The position numbers and the translations under genes were made by a program. The notes under the pieces were generated by a model, which had not been told where the DNA came from, ran no database searches, and saw nothing but the letters and a program-made list of their open reading frames with translations. 64,000 nucleotides of DNA, from positions 32,407 through 96,406 of the forward strand of contig JAHBWH010000008.1 of assembly GCA_019637115.1 (NCBI GenBank), in the 5' to 3' direction. This DNA comes from Myxococcales bacterium (GTDB taxonomy: Bacteria; Myxococcota_A; Polyangia; Polyangiales; Houyiibacteriaceae). Below, in pieces: positions 35,537 to 45,088 of this stretch (within the stretch, counting starts at the first letter, position 1; each line of letters begins with the position of its first letter).

Positions 35537-36553
35537 ATGTCGCCTCGTCCGCCGCCGGCGCGTCGGCCCGAGCACGCCCTGCGGGTGCTCGTCGAGCTCA
35601 CGCGCGCGCTCACCGAGGCGCAGGTCGGGCTCGAGACGGCGCTGCGGCTCGTGACGGACGCGGGCGTGGCGCTCTTCGCTTGCGACCACGCGTCCGTTCG
35701 CGTGCTCGACGATCGCGGAGAGCACCTGCTCAGCGGCGCGCGGAGCGGCGCCAGCGCCCACGCGATCCCCTCGAGCTTCCGCCGCGGGCTTGGGGTCGCG
35801 GGGTGGGTCATCGAGCACGGCGACGTCGCGCGTGTGGACGACATCGCGACCGACCCGCGCTTCGTCCAGGTCCCCGGTCAGGGCTTCGACATCGGCTCGC
35901 TCCTCTGCGTCCCGCTCTTCTCGTCGGGCGGGGTGATCGGCTGCCTCTCCTTGACGGCCACGGTGCGTGGCTACTTCTCTGCGGACGACGAGATCCTCGG
36001 GAGGCTGCTCGCGAACTGCGCGGTCCCGCCGCTGGAGCGGGCGCGCTTGCAGCGCCTCGCCATCACGGACGCGCTCACGGGCGCCTTGCGCCAGAACCAG
36101 CTCCGTCCGGTGCTGGAGGGCGCCATGCAAGCGGCGCGCGCGCACGGGGGCACGTTGTCGATCGTCGCGCTCGACCTCGATCACTTCAAGCGGGTGAACG
36201 ACGACTTCGGGCACCTCGTCGGCGACGAGGTGCTCCGCGTCTTCGCGCGCCGGGTGCGCGAGCAGGTGCGGGCCGAGGACATCGTCGTCCGGCGCGGCGG
36301 GGAGGAGTTCGTGGTCGTCTTGCCCGCGTGCGATCTCGACGTCGCGATCGCGGCGGCCGAGCGCATCCGCGGCCACCTCGCGACCGTCCCGATGGAGGTC
36401 GAGGGGCTCTCGATCCTCCAGCGGGTGTCGGCTGGCGTCGCGCGCTGGGACGGGAAAGAGAGCGCCGCGTCGCTCGAGCGTCGGGCGGACGACGCGCTCT
36501 ACGCGGCGAAGCGCGCCGGTCGCGACCGCGTCGTGGTGGCGGACGCGGCCTGA
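35537..36553 (+). CDS. GAF-GGDEF diguanylate cyclase
   Basis: The 338-aa protein has a GAF domain (residues ~20-165) and a C-terminal GGDEF domain. The active-site motif is GGEEF at 254-258, and a product-inhibition site RAED (245-248) stands five residues before it, the canonical spacing. It should make c-di-GMP from two GTP and be feedback-inhibited. There is no membrane segment, so the GAF domain would sense a cytoplasmic ligand. The ATG at 35537 is chosen over a TTG further up. PilZ-like genes lie nearby on both sides. Confidence 0.92.
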   Translation: MSPRPPPARRPEHALRVLVELTRALTEAQVGLETALRLVTDAGVALFACDHASVRVLDDRGEHLLSGARSGASAHAIPSSFRRGLGVAGWVIEHGDVARVDDIATDPRFVQVPGQGFDIGSLLCVPLFSSGGVIGCLSLTATVRGYFSADDEILGRLLANCAVPPLERARLQRLAITDALTGALRQNQLRPVLEGAMQAARAHGGTLSIVALDLDHFKRVNDDFGHLVGDEVLRVFARRVREQVRAEDIVVRRGGEEFVVVLPACDLDVAIAAAERIRGHLATVPMEVEGLSILQRVSAGVARWDGKESAASLERRADDALYAAKRAGRDRVVVADAA

Positions 36554-36582
36554 CGCCCGTCGGTCGCCGTCGGCTCGGAACC

Positions 36583-36775
36583 GCAGGCACCACGGGGAAC
36601 CACGGAACCACGGGACCACGGAACCACGGGACCACGGGACCATGGGGAACCACGGCACCACGGGACCACGGGAGGGAACCAGGGGAACCAAGGGGAACCA
36701 CGCGACCACGGGACCACGGGACCACGGGACCACGGGACCACGGAACCACGGAACCACGCGAAACCACGGAACCAC
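36583..36775 (+). repeat. 9-nt array (ACCACGGGA)
   Basis: ACCACGGGA and ACCACGGAA units cover about 190 bp, with occasional GGAACCA insertions. It lies between the GGDEF gene and the MopE-like gene. Confidence 0.92.
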
Positions 36776-36858
36776 GCCATGTGCGGTCGCCGCCCCCACA
36801 GACCGCCTCGGGCGGCGAGCCCCGCGTTGCGGGCCGCGCGCGGGTCTGTGTACCCTCG

Positions 36859-38622
36859 ATGGTGATGCGTCGCCTGTCGTCTTTCGTGTTGTGCGTGGGG
36901 CTCTTGGCATGTGGCGGCGATGACGGGCCTCCGGACGTCGATGGCGGCGCGGACGCGAGCCCCGCGCTCTGCACGTCCGACGTGTCGTGCGACGACGCGG
37001 TGTATTGCAATGGCGTCGAGCGCTGCGCGCCCGCCGCGGCCACGGCCGACGCGCGCGGATGCATCGCGGGCACGCCCCCGTGCCCGACCGGGGTGCGCTG
37101 CCTCGAAGCGCAGGCGCGCTGCGAGACGGACTGCGACACCCAGCCGGACGCGGACGGTGACGGCTACGCCGCCGTCGAGTGCGGGGGTGAAGACTGCGAC
37201 GACAGCGATCCGAGCATCCACCCGGGCGCGACGGAGATCTGCGACGCCGAAGGGGTCGACGAGGACTGCGATCCGTCCACGCTCGGCCCCGACGGGGACG
37301 GCGATGGCTTCGTCGCCACCGGCTGTTGCAACGTCCAGCCGGCAGGAGACCTGCGCTGTGGCACCGACTGCGACGACACGGATCCCACAATCTTTCCGGG
37401 CGCCTCCGAGCTCTGCAACGGCGTCGACGACGACTGCAACGGGCTCGTCGACGACGTGCGCACGGGCATCGTGGCGTGTGTCTTCGAAGAGAGCCGCGCG
37501 TGCGTCACGACCTGCGGGCTCGCCGGGCAGCAGGTCTGCCTCGCGTGCGAGACCTTCGACGCCTGCCGCGCCCCCGAGGCCTGCAACGCGTGCGACGACG
37601 ACCTCGACGGCGCCGTCGACGAGGACTTCGAGTGCGTGCGCCTGCAGGTCTCGACGTGCGAGACCGCGTGCGGCACCGCGGGCACGCAGACCTGCTCGCT
37701 CGAGTGCACGTTGCCGACGTGCTGGGCGAGCTCGGAGACGTGCAACTACTGCGACGACAACGGCATCGACGGAATCCGTGACGAGAAGGTGCTCGCCACG
37801 GGGACCTCCCAGCGCGCCCTCGACTGCGGCGGCGTGCAATTCGTCGGGACGGCGGCGTGCGAGTCCGAGGTCCAGACGTTCCACGGCACCACCGTCGTCG
37901 ACACCTTCGTGCAGCTCCTCGACGGCGCGTCCGCGGGCCAGGCGGGGGGCGCGTGGTGGGTCGTCGACGACTTCATGGGGTGGGGCCCGGTCGACATGGA
38001 GGTCCACTTCGAGGCGCGAGCGCTCTCCTCGGACGGTCCCCCGCTCGGTGAGTGGTCGGTGATTTTCCAAGGGGGGGCCGCGCGCCTGTCGACCCTCGTG
38101 GGCGAGGGCGTCTCGGCGACCTGGAACTGGTCCTACGAGAACCACTGGGGCGTGAGCCTCGGCGACGCCTACCGCCTCGGCGGCGCGAGCGGAACCTCCG
38201 TCGGGTACGCGCTGTACGACGGGGGCTACAAGAACATCAGCAGCGGCGCCGGGCGCACGCCGCTCGACAGCGCGGGGCAGGGCTGGGCGCGGCAGCGCGT
38301 GCGCCTGCGCTACACGCCCGATGATCCCACGACGGGAGTCAACGAAGAGCGGCTCGAGCTCTGGCTCGGCGGGCAGCTCGTCGACACCGTGACCGCGGCG
38401 CCGGCAGGGTCGCCGACGATCTACGACCGCCCGCTCCGCGACGAGCTGCCCGTCGGCGCGCCGCTCTCGATCGGCATCGTCGCGCGGAGCGCCGCCAACC
38501 TCGGTATGTTCACCGGGGTGCCCATCCAAGCGCGCGCGTGGGTGATGACCCGCGCGTTCACCGGGCCGACCAGCACCACCGACACCTACGGCCACCTCGA
38601 GCGCTACGCGATCTGCCCGTAA
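36859..38622 (+). CDS. MopE-like Cys/Asp-rich lipoprotein
   Basis: The 587-aa protein has a lipoprotein signal peptide (SSFVLCVGLLAC then GG). Residues ~25-300 carry MopE-type putative metal-binding repeats. Copies include DADGDGYAAVECGGEDCDD-SDPSIHPGA and CDDTDPTIFPGASELCNGVD-DDCNG. These have many Cys and Asp, suited to calcium and disulphide-stabilised folding. The C-terminal ~280 residues are a beta-rich jelly-roll-like domain without known catalytic residues. It is likely surface exposed. A Met two codons later (36865) is equally possible. The last ~40 bp are duplicated twice after the stop. Confidence 0.85.
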   Translation: MVMRRLSSFVLCVGLLACGGDDGPPDVDGGADASPALCTSDVSCDDAVYCNGVERCAPAAATADARGCIAGTPPCPTGVRCLEAQARCETDCDTQPDADGDGYAAVECGGEDCDDSDPSIHPGATEICDAEGVDEDCDPSTLGPDGDGDGFVATGCCNVQPAGDLRCGTDCDDTDPTIFPGASELCNGVDDDCNGLVDDVRTGIVACVFEESRACVTTCGLAGQQVCLACETFDACRAPEACNACDDDLDGAVDEDFECVRLQVSTCETACGTAGTQTCSLECTLPTCWASSETCNYCDDNGIDGIRDEKVLATGTSQRALDCGGVQFVGTAACESEVQTFHGTTVVDTFVQLLDGASAGQAGGAWWVVDDFMGWGPVDMEVHFEARALSSDGPPLGEWSVIFQGGAARLSTLVGEGVSATWNWSYENHWGVSLGDAYRLGGASGTSVGYALYDGGYKNISSGAGRTPLDSAGQGWARQRVRLRYTPDDPTTGVNEERLELWLGGQLVDTVTAAPAGSPTIYDRPLRDELPVGAPLSIGIVARSAANLGMFTGVPIQARAWVMTRAFTGPTSTTDTYGHLERYAICP

Positions 38623-38740
38623 GCGCCGGCCGAGACGTACGGCCACCTGAGCGCTCCGTGATCTGCCGCCCGTAGGCGCCGACCCGCGCCGGCCGAGCCG
38701 TAAGGCCACTACGCGATTTGCCCGTAGGCGCCATCGGGAT
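38584..38740 (+). repeat. Gene 3' end repeated three times in tandem
   Basis: The final part of the MopE-like gene (38584-38634, with its TAA) is followed by two decayed copies: 38635-38697 and 38698-38740. Shared blocks include TACGGCCACCT, GCGATCTGCCCGTA and GCGCCGGCCGAG. Indels and substitutions differ between copies. Confidence 0.9.
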
Positions 38741-38827
38741 CGGGCTCGCCGAAAATTGGACCCCTCCGAGTCGCGTCCGTTACACGCAAGAGGCCGGCCC
38801 GGGCGAAGGGCGGGCGGAGGAACGGCG

Positions 38828-40900
38828 ATGCAGGAAGCGACCGAACGACGTCATCCCGAGCTGACGCGGGTCCCTCTCGAGGACGTATTGGTGGCGCTCT
38901 CTCCGGAGGGCTTCGACGAGTCGTTCGACGCGGACGGCGTCGACGTCGGCATCGGCGGGCTCTCGATGCGAGCCGCGATCCTCCCCGACATCGGCTCGCG
39001 CTTGCATTGTCGCTTCCAATCGCCGCACGACGGTCGGTGCGTGGACGCCGACGCCGAGGTGGTCTGGTCTCGCGACGCGGGGCCGAACTCGGGCGAGTTC
39101 GGCCTCCGCTTCACCGGCCTCGATCCCGAGGGTGAGGACGCGATCCGGTCGCTCGTCGAGTCGTGGCACGAGGAGCTCGGCGCGCTCGCCGGGGATGCCG
39201 ATCGTGAGCCGAGCGACCACGGCTTCGTGCGGCTGCGCCTCGAGGGGGTCGGCCAGGCGCTCGAAGCGGACGTGCTGCACCGCGCGCCCGACGCGCTGGT
39301 GGTCCAGCAGGGGCTCCCGTTCCTGCGCATCGGCACGCGCGTCGACGAGGACGGGCGGGCGGGCGTGCTGGAGGACGTCGACCTGCGCCTCGACGGCGAC
39401 ACGCCGAAGCTCGTCCTGACGATCGCGTTCGACCGCCCGGACGCACCGGCTCCGCGCGCGCCGGCGAAGACGGCGTCGGATCCGGGCGACACGATGATGG
39501 ACGTGCCGGCGCCCGTCGACGCGCGGTCGTCGTCGGCGGAGGAGCCGCGCATCGTGCTCCCCGCCGAGCGAGGGATCGCCGCGAAGCGGTCGCGCCTCGA
39601 GGAGCCGGAGGAGGCTGCGCGGGAGGAGTCGCGGCTTGCGCGGCACGTGGATCGCGAGGATGTGTCGTTCGAGGCTGCGGGCGGACGCGACTCGGACGAC
39701 GGAGAGGACGACGAGTCGTACGTCGCGAACCAAGCTGCGAACGAAGCTGTGAACGAGGCCGCGGACGAACGCGACTCGGACGAGGGAGAGGACGACGAGT
39801 CGTACGTCGCGAACGAGGCCGCGGTCGGACGCGCCTCGCGAACGGCATCGGGCGCCGCCGCGAGCCGGGCGCGCGCGCGCGCAGAGGACGCCCCGCGCGT
39901 CGTAAGGGCGTCGCGAGAGGACGACGAGTCCTCGGAGGAGCCCGTCGCGATCGCGCCGTGGAAGGCCCACGCACAGACCGCGCTCGCGAAGACCCGCGGC
40001 GGGCTCGGGGCGGCGTGGAGTTGGCTCGCGCCGAGAGGGCGCGCGGCGTGGGCACGCACGCGCCACGCGGTTGGTACGTGGGCGCGCCGTGTCGGGCCCT
40101 TCCTCAAGGCGCTCGCCAGCCGGATCCGTCGGGAGAAGCCCGCGGCCGTCGAGACGAAGACCGCGGCGCCCCGCGCCGCGCGGCCGACCAAGCGGCGCAC
40201 CACCGCGCTCCCTGGTCAGCGAGAGCCGCACCCAACCACCCCGGAGCCGACGGCCACGGTCGCGCCCCGCAAGCGCAGGGGCCTCGCGATCCTGGGCTTG
40301 CTGGCGATCCTCGGCGGCCTCGTCGCGTGGAGCGCGCGAGGCGACGCCGAGGAGCGCCCGCCCGAGGCGCCGGTCGTGGCGGACGCGCTGCCCGCGGCGC
40401 TGCCGAGCACGGTCGATCCCGAGGCCGGCGACGACGGCACGTTGGTCGAGGAGCCGACCGAGCCCCGTGTCGCCGAGCGCGGCGGGCCGATCCCCGAGCC
40501 CAGCTTCCCGAGCCTGCAGAACGGCGCGCGTCCGAGCTCCCCACCGGGTACGGTGCCCTCGAGCTCGCCCTACGCGGGGAGCGGCGCGGCGCCCCCCGCC
40601 GCGAGCGGGAACCTCTTCGGCGACGCCTCGGCCAGCGGGACCGAGCTGCGCCTCCGCATGGACGGCGTGGTCAGCGGCCTGCGCGGTGAGCGCACCGCCG
40701 ATGGCTTCCGAGTCGTGGCGACCGGGGTGCGCGCGGTGGACGGAGCGCGCCGCCTCGCCGCGATGAACCCGAACGTCGAGCGCGCGTCGATCCTCAACGG
40801 CGTCGACGGCGCCGAGCTGAACGTGAAGTTCGTTGGCGCGCCGCCCGCGTTCTCGGTGCGCGCCGACGGAGACGCCATCGTCGTCGTCGTCGCGCCCTGA
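38828..40900 (+). CDS. PilZ-type protein with transmembrane anchor
   Basis: The protein has 690 aa; GGAGG lies 8 bp before the ATG. Residues ~1-125 and ~130-220 are two beta-barrel modules of PilZ type, the first with DVGIGGLSMRA and GEFGLRFTGL (the D/N-x-S-x-x-G-like element). Then comes an acidic repeat region (ESYVANQAANEAVNEAADE, DSDEGEDDESYVANEAA) and a basic stretch. One membrane helix follows at about 484-502 (LAILGLLAILGGLVAW), then a Pro-rich region and a small C-terminal beta-domain of AMIN-like appearance. Possibly a c-di-GMP-responsive envelope protein; the ligand residues are not certain. Confidence 0.75.
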   Translation: MQEATERRHPELTRVPLEDVLVALSPEGFDESFDADGVDVGIGGLSMRAAILPDIGSRLHCRFQSPHDGRCVDADAEVVWSRDAGPNSGEFGLRFTGLDPEGEDAIRSLVESWHEELGALAGDADREPSDHGFVRLRLEGVGQALEADVLHRAPDALVVQQGLPFLRIGTRVDEDGRAGVLEDVDLRLDGDTPKLVLTIAFDRPDAPAPRAPAKTASDPGDTMMDVPAPVDARSSSAEEPRIVLPAERGIAAKRSRLEEPEEAAREESRLARHVDREDVSFEAAGGRDSDDGEDDESYVANQAANEAVNEAADERDSDEGEDDESYVANEAAVGRASRTASGAAASRARARAEDAPRVVRASREDDESSEEPVAIAPWKAHAQTALAKTRGGLGAAWSWLAPRGRAAWARTRHAVGTWARRVGPFLKALASRIRREKPAAVETKTAAPRAARPTKRRTTALPGQREPHPTTPEPTATVAPRKRRGLAILGLLAILGGLVAWSARGDAEERPPEAPVVADALPAALPSTVDPEAGDDGTLVEEPTEPRVAERGGPIPEPSFPSLQNGARPSSPPGTVPSSSPYAGSGAAPPAASGNLFGDASASGTELRLRMDGVVSGLRGERTADGFRVVATGVRAVDGARRLAAMNPNVERASILNGVDGAELNVKFVGAPPAFSVRADGDAIVVVVAP

Positions 40901-40920
40901 CCCCCGCGACGCCCGCAAGA

Positions 40921-40951
40921 GTCGAAGCCGCCCTCATGGGGCGGCTTCGAC
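40921..40951. terminator. Bidirectional hairpin between convergent genes
   Basis: A perfect 13-bp stem (GTCGAAGCCGCCC with GGGCGGCTTCGAC) and a 5-nt loop lie in the 60-bp gap. There is no T-run on the + side, so strength is uncertain, but symmetry and position suit termination from both sides. Confidence 0.7.
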
Positions 40952-40960
40952 GCGTGCGGC

Positions 40961-41299
40961 TCACGCCGCCTCGTCGTGATCGTCGAGGTCCGCGTCGCCG
41001 AAGGGCTCGTCGGAGGCCGCGAAGAGATCGGCGACCTCTGCGATGACGGCGGCCTGCATCGCGCAATGGGCGGCGGCGGAGGTCGCGAACTGGAAGACGC
41101 GCATCGAGCCGTCATCGGGGCGGCTCTTGATGTACGTGTACGGCCCCTCGCCGAAGCTGACCACGCCCGAACGGGGCGGGACGGGCTGCTTCGCGAGCTC
41201 GATCAGCTCCGTGTCCGTGGCCCGCCGGGCGGCGCGTCGGGCGAGGCGGCGACGGAGGAGGGTGGTGGAGACGGCCTGGAGGTGACGGTTGTTGGTCAT
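40961..41299 (-). CDS. Hypothetical protein
   Basis: The protein has 112 aa from the ATG at 41299 (MTNNRHLQAVSTTLL). An Arg/Ala-rich N-terminal helix is followed by a compact segment (SFGEGPYTYIKSRPDDGSMRVFQFAT) and a helical acidic C-terminus (DEPFGDADLDDHDEAA). No family is recognised. The reading frame extends upstream through repetitive DNA that is unlikely to be coding. Confidence 0.6.
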   Translation of the reverse strand: MTNNRHLQAVSTTLLRRRLARRAARRATDTELIELAKQPVPPRSGVVSFGEGPYTYIKSRPDDGSMRVFQFATSAAAHCAMQAAVIAEVADLFAASDEPFGDADLDDHDEAA

Positions 41300-41325
41300 G
41301 CGCACCTTATCGGCGCCGTGCTGGC

Positions 41326-41545
41326 GAGTTGCGTGCGTCGTGCGTCGTCGTGCGTCGTCGTGGCGTGCGTGCCACGGCACGACCCATCGGGCACCTCACG
41401 ATCCTGGGGAGACTGCGCGGTCAGTACTCTCGAGCAGCAGGCCGCGGCGTGCGTCCCCGTGCGTCGTGGTGCATCGTGTGCCGCACGTCGTGGTGCATCG
41501 GCGCGCCGCGTGTCGTCGTGCATCGCGCGCGGCGCGTCATGACGC
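41326..41545 (+). repeat. Diffuse array (GTGCGTCGTC / GTGCATCG types)
   Basis: Irregular units built from TGCGTCGTCG, GTGCATCG and CGCGTCGTG cover most of the 368-bp gap before the GH31 gene, interrupted near 41380-41450 by ordinary sequence. Confidence 0.65.
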
Positions 41546-41667
41546 CCGTGTGAGTCGTGACGCCCGCGCGAGTCGCGCGTCCCAGTCCGCCCCCGCGCGA
41601 ACGAGCGGCTTGCAGTCCTCTCCGTCACGCGGGACCGGGCGGGCGCGCTCGGCTATGGTGACCTCCC

Positions 41668-43809
41668 ATGAGAGGCTTGCTTTCCTTCGCCCTGCTCGCG
41701 CTGACCACGTGCGGCGGCTCCCCCGACCCGGCGTCGCGCAGCTTCCGCTTCGAGGACGGACGGCGTGTCGTCGTCTGGGCCGACGAGCGCGTCGACCTCG
41801 AGCTCCCCGACGGGCGCGTCGTCTTCTCGCTGCCACCCCTCCGCGGACCCATCGTCTCCCGCTACGACCTGCGCGTGACCGGAGAGCTCGGCATCTGGAC
41901 CTTCCGGGAGCGCCCGCAGCTCGACCCCGCGGGCAACCCGATCCCGATGCGCACCGAGCTCACGGCGGCGGGCGTCCCGCGCCTGACCGACGACGGCGCG
42001 GTCGAGCTCACGTACTCGGGGGGCGAGTACGGCCTGCGCATGGTCATCCGCGAGGACGGCCCGGAGCGCACCCGCTTCCGCCTCGAGCTGACGGCAGGTG
42101 AGGCCGTCGCGAGCTCGCTCGTGGTGCCCGTGCGGTGCGAAGAGGGCGCGACCTTCCACGGCTTCGGCGAGCAGTACAACGCCACCGACCAACGCGGCGA
42201 GGCCTTCGAGCTCTTCGTCAGCGAGCAAGGGGTGGGCCGCGAGCGTGGGCTGCGCGACATCGCGGGCGACTCGCACACGACGTATTTCCCGATGCCCTAT
42301 TGGCTCGACGCGCGCGGGCACGGGGTCCTCTTCCTGACCGACCAGCGGGTGAAGGTCAGCCTCTGCGTGCCCGGGCCGGGCAACGAGATCAACCTCCGCG
42401 ACGAGGAGGTCGCGTTCGTCGAGGTCGCCGCGATCGAGCCGGTCGAGTGGCTCGTCTTCCACGGGCCGACGCCCCTCGCCGTCGTTCGGCAGCTCGGCGA
42501 CGTCGTCGGTCGTCCGGCGCCGCTCCCGGATTGGGCCTTCGGCACCTGGATCGCGAGCCAGGGGGGGCAAGACTCGATCGAGGAGGAGGTCGCGAACCTG
42601 GAGGCCGCTGGCGTGCCCTGGAGCGCGCTCTGGGTCCAGGACTGGACCGGGATCCGGAGGAACATCGACGGAGGCTTCGGCGTCGAGTACCGCTGGGAGG
42701 CCGACGACGAGCTCTACCCGGACCTGCGCGCGTTCGTCGCGCGGCTGCACGCGGACGGCAAGAAGTTCCTCGCCTACGCGAACCCCTTCGTCGATCCGTC
42801 GCTGCCGAATCACTTCCCCGAGATGGACGAGCGCGGGCTGCTCGTGGGGCATCCGGACGGCGGGAGCTACGAGTTCACCGCGCCCAACTCGCCGACGCTG
42901 CGTGCCGGTCATCCGGACCTCACGAACCCGGAGACGGTCGCCTACGTGAAGGCGGCGCTGCGGGCGATGGTGGAGGACTACGGCTTCGACGGGTGGATGC
43001 ACGACTTCAGCGAGTGGAACCCGATCGACGCCGTGATGAGCGATGGCAGCGAGCCGGTCGGCTACCACAACCGGTACCCCATCGAGTGGCAGCGCATGGC
43101 GCGCGAGGTGCTCGACGAGACCCGGCCCGACGGGGACTACGCGCTCTTCGCCCGCGCGGGATGGACGGGCGTCCAGGCGGTCGCGCAGATCCACTGGGCG
43201 GGCGATCAAGAGTGCAACTGGGAGCACGGCGACGGCTTGCCGACGGTGGTGCCGGCGCTGCTGAACATGGGGTTGAGCGGTCAGCCGAACGTCACCCACG
43301 ACGTCGCGGGCTTCAGCGGCGGTCCGAGCACCAAGGAGCTCTTCCTCCGCTGGACCGAGCTCGGCGCCTTCACCCCCATCTTCCGCACCCACGACGGAAA
43401 CCGAAAGCTCGAGAACTGGAGCTGGGACACCGACGAGGAGACGGTCGCGCATTTCCGTCGCTTCGCGCGGATCCACGACGCCTTGGCGCCGCTCTTCCGC
43501 GAGCTCGCCGACGAGTCACAGCGGACGTCCGCGCCCATCCTTCGCCACCCCATGCTCGTCTTCCCGACGGATCCGCGGACGTGGGGCCTTTCGCAGGAGA
43601 TGATGATCGGGGAGACGCTCTACGTCGCCCCCGTGATCGAAGAGGGCGCGACGACGCGGACGCTCTACCTGCCCGAGGGCTCGTGGTTCCACGTGTGGAC
43701 GGGGACCCGCTACGAGGGCGGGCAGACGATCACGGTCGACGCGCCGATCGGCGCGCCGCCGGTCTTCAGCCTCGGTGAAGATCGAACGGACCTCCGCGCC
43801 ATCGAGTGA
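41668..43809 (+). CDS. GH31 alpha-glycosidase lipoprotein
   Basis: The 713-aa protein has a lipoprotein signal peptide (FALLALTTC then GG), so it is anchored outside the cytoplasm. It contains a glycoside hydrolase family 31 (beta/alpha)8 barrel. The candidate nucleophile is D446 in WMHDFSEW and the acid/base candidate D513 in WAGDQECNW. Other conserved pieces are [15 protein letters not shown] and WVQDWTGIR. Several segments (QDWx[17 protein letters not shown]) recall the sulfoquinovosidase (YihQ) branch, but alpha-glucosidase or xylosidase activity is equally possible. No sugar transporter lies beside it. Confidence 0.9.
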   Translation: MRGLLSFALLALTTCGGSPDPASRSFRFEDGRRVVVWADERVDLELPDGRVVFSLPPLRGPIVSRYDLRVTGELGIWTFRERPQLDPAGNPIPMRTELTAAGVPRLTDDGAVELTYSGGEYGLRMVIREDGPERTRFRLELTAGEAVASSLVVPVRCEEGATFHGFGEQYNATDQRGEAFELFVSEQGVGRERGLRDIAGDSHTTYFPMPYWLDARGHGVLFLTDQRVKVSLCVPGPGNEINLRDEEVAFVEVAAIEPVEWLVFHGPTPLAVVRQLGDVVGRPAPLPDWAFGTWIASQGGQDSIEEEVANLEAAGVPWSALWVQDWTGIRRNIDGGFGVEYRWEADDELYPDLRAFVARLHADGKKFLAYANPFVDPSLPNHFPEMDERGLLVGHPDGGSYEFTAPNSPTLRAGHPDLTNPETVAYVKAALRAMVEDYGFDGWMHDFSEWNPIDAVMSDGSEPVGYHNRYPIEWQRMAREVLDETRPDGDYALFARAGWTGVQAVAQIHWAGDQECNWEHGDGLPTVVPALLNMGLSGQPNVTHDVAGFSGGPSTKELFLRWTELGAFTPIFRTHDGNRKLENWSWDTDEETVAHFRRFARIHDALAPLFRELADESQRTSAPILRHPMLVFPTDPRTWGLSQEMMIGETLYVAPVIEEGATTRTLYLPEGSWFHVWTGTRYEGGQTITVDAPIGAPPVFSLGEDRTDLRAIE

Positions 43810-43945
43810 GCGCGGCGCGATCGCCTACGCGCGGGCCGCCACAGCGGACGCGGCGCAGACGTCGGCCTGCGCGGACGCCGACCCGGCGAGCTCTCCTCGG
43901 CGAAGCCGCGCGAGCCTCACGTCGACCCGCGCGGACGCCGACCCG

Positions 43946-44112
43946 GACTCGGACTCGGACGCGCACACGGACGCGGACTTGGACACGGACTCGGACTCGG
44001 ACTCGGACTCGGACTCGGACTCGGACTCGGACTCGGACTCGGACTCGGACTCGGACTCGGACTCGGACTCGGACTCGGACTCGGACTCGGACTCGGACTC
44101 GGACTCGGACTC
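43946..44112 (+). repeat. Hexamer array with 21 perfect GGACTC units
   Basis: GGACTC is repeated 21 times without a mismatch from 43987 to 44112, preceded by a variable portion (GGACGC, GGACTT, GGACAC). The last two bases of the array belong to the stop codon of the minus-strand SixA-like gene (TCA at 44111-44113). It reads Asp-Ser on the + strand. Confidence 0.97.
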
Positions 44113-44590
44113 AGCGGATGAAACGCATCCCCTCGGGATCGAGGTGCCAGAGCAGGCGAGCACCGCCGCTCGGCGCGCGCTCCACCGCGAGCGTGGTGCC
44201 GGTGTGGAAGCTCGGCACGTGCTCCCGGCCGAGGAGATGACCCGCGAGGACCGCCACCTTCGGGACGTGGGTCACGAGCGCCACGACGTCGCCGTCGGTG
44301 GCCTGGTCGAGGGCCGCGAGCGCTTGCGCGCTCGTGCCGTGCTCGGCCGCGAGCGCGGGCCAGACCTCCACCTCGCCGCGGAACCCCGTCCCCTCCGCGA
44401 GGAGATCGGCCGTCTGCACCGCGCGCGCGAGGGGGCTCGTGAAGATCCGCGTCGGGCGTAGCTCCGCCGCGATCATCGACGCCACGGTCCGCATCCGCGT
44501 CCGCCCCGCCGCGCTCAGCCAACGCATCTCGTCCGTCGGCGCCTCGTAGGGCCCCACGGCGGTGGAGTGACGGACCAGCAGGACCTTCAT
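44111..44590 (-). CDS. SixA-like histidine phosphatase
   Basis: The 159-aa histidine-phosphatase-superfamily protein has the catalytic RHS motif at 7-9 (H8 is the phosphate acceptor), a second conserved basic segment ([13 protein letters not shown]) and the C-terminal His in VTHVP. The short length and pattern match SixA-type phosphohistidine phosphatases, which remove phosphate from His-containing phosphotransfer proteins. The ATG at 44590 gives the standard N-terminus (MKVLLVRHS). The frame is open further upstream through a tandem array; this is not needed for function. Confidence 0.88.
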   Translation of the reverse strand: MKVLLVRHSTAVGPYEAPTDEMRWLSAAGRTRMRTVASMIAAELRPTRIFTSPLARAVQTADLLAEGTGFRGEVEVWPALAAEHGTSAQALAALDQATDGDVVALVTHVPKVAVLAGHLLGREHVPSFHTGTTLAVERAPSGGARLLWHLDPEGMRFIR

Positions 44591-44677
44591 CCTCGCGACC
44601 TTACCACGCGCCGCCCCGACGCCGCGGGGGGCGTGACCTCCGTCACGCCGCGGCGAACGAGCGTCGCGACGCTGCCC

Positions 44678-44872
44678 GTCCACGTCCAAGACGTCCACGT
44701 CCACGACGTCCGTGTCCGTGACCGTGTCCACGACCGTGTCCACGACCGTGGCCGCGTCCGCGACCGTGTCCGCGTCCGCGACCGTGTCCACGACCGTGTC
44801 CACGACCGTGTCCACGACCGTGTCCGCGTCCGCGACCGTGTCCGCGTCCGCGACCGTGTCCGTGTCGGCCAA
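44678..44872 (-). repeat. Hexamer array (ACCGTG, TCCACG, TCCGCG)
   Basis: About 195 bp of ACCGTGTCCACG and ACCGTGTCCGCG 12-mers lie in the divergent gap between the SixA-like gene and the first VIT/VWA gene. The minus strand reads Asp-Thr-Val/Ala-Asp in one frame. Confidence 0.93.
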
Positions 44873-45088
44873 CCACGACCCGGCTCATCCGGCTCGCCCT
44901 GCGTGGGGGATGACCCGGCGGCAAAAGGCTTCACTCCTCGCCCCGCTCGTGGTCGACTCTCGGCGGGACTCGGGCTCCGCGCGTGGGGGAGCCAAGGATG
45001 CGGTGGGGGCTTGGGTCGGAGCGACGGAACTTCCTCGCGTGTCGGGCGTCTCGAAGGCGTCCCCGGCGTGCGGGGCCGAGGAGGGTGC

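Noticed and set aside
44567..45088. Longer N-terminus for the first VIT/VWA lipoprotein
   Set aside because: The lipoprotein signal peptide starts at 45089 with GAGGAGGG upstream; the earlier frame runs through a tandem array.
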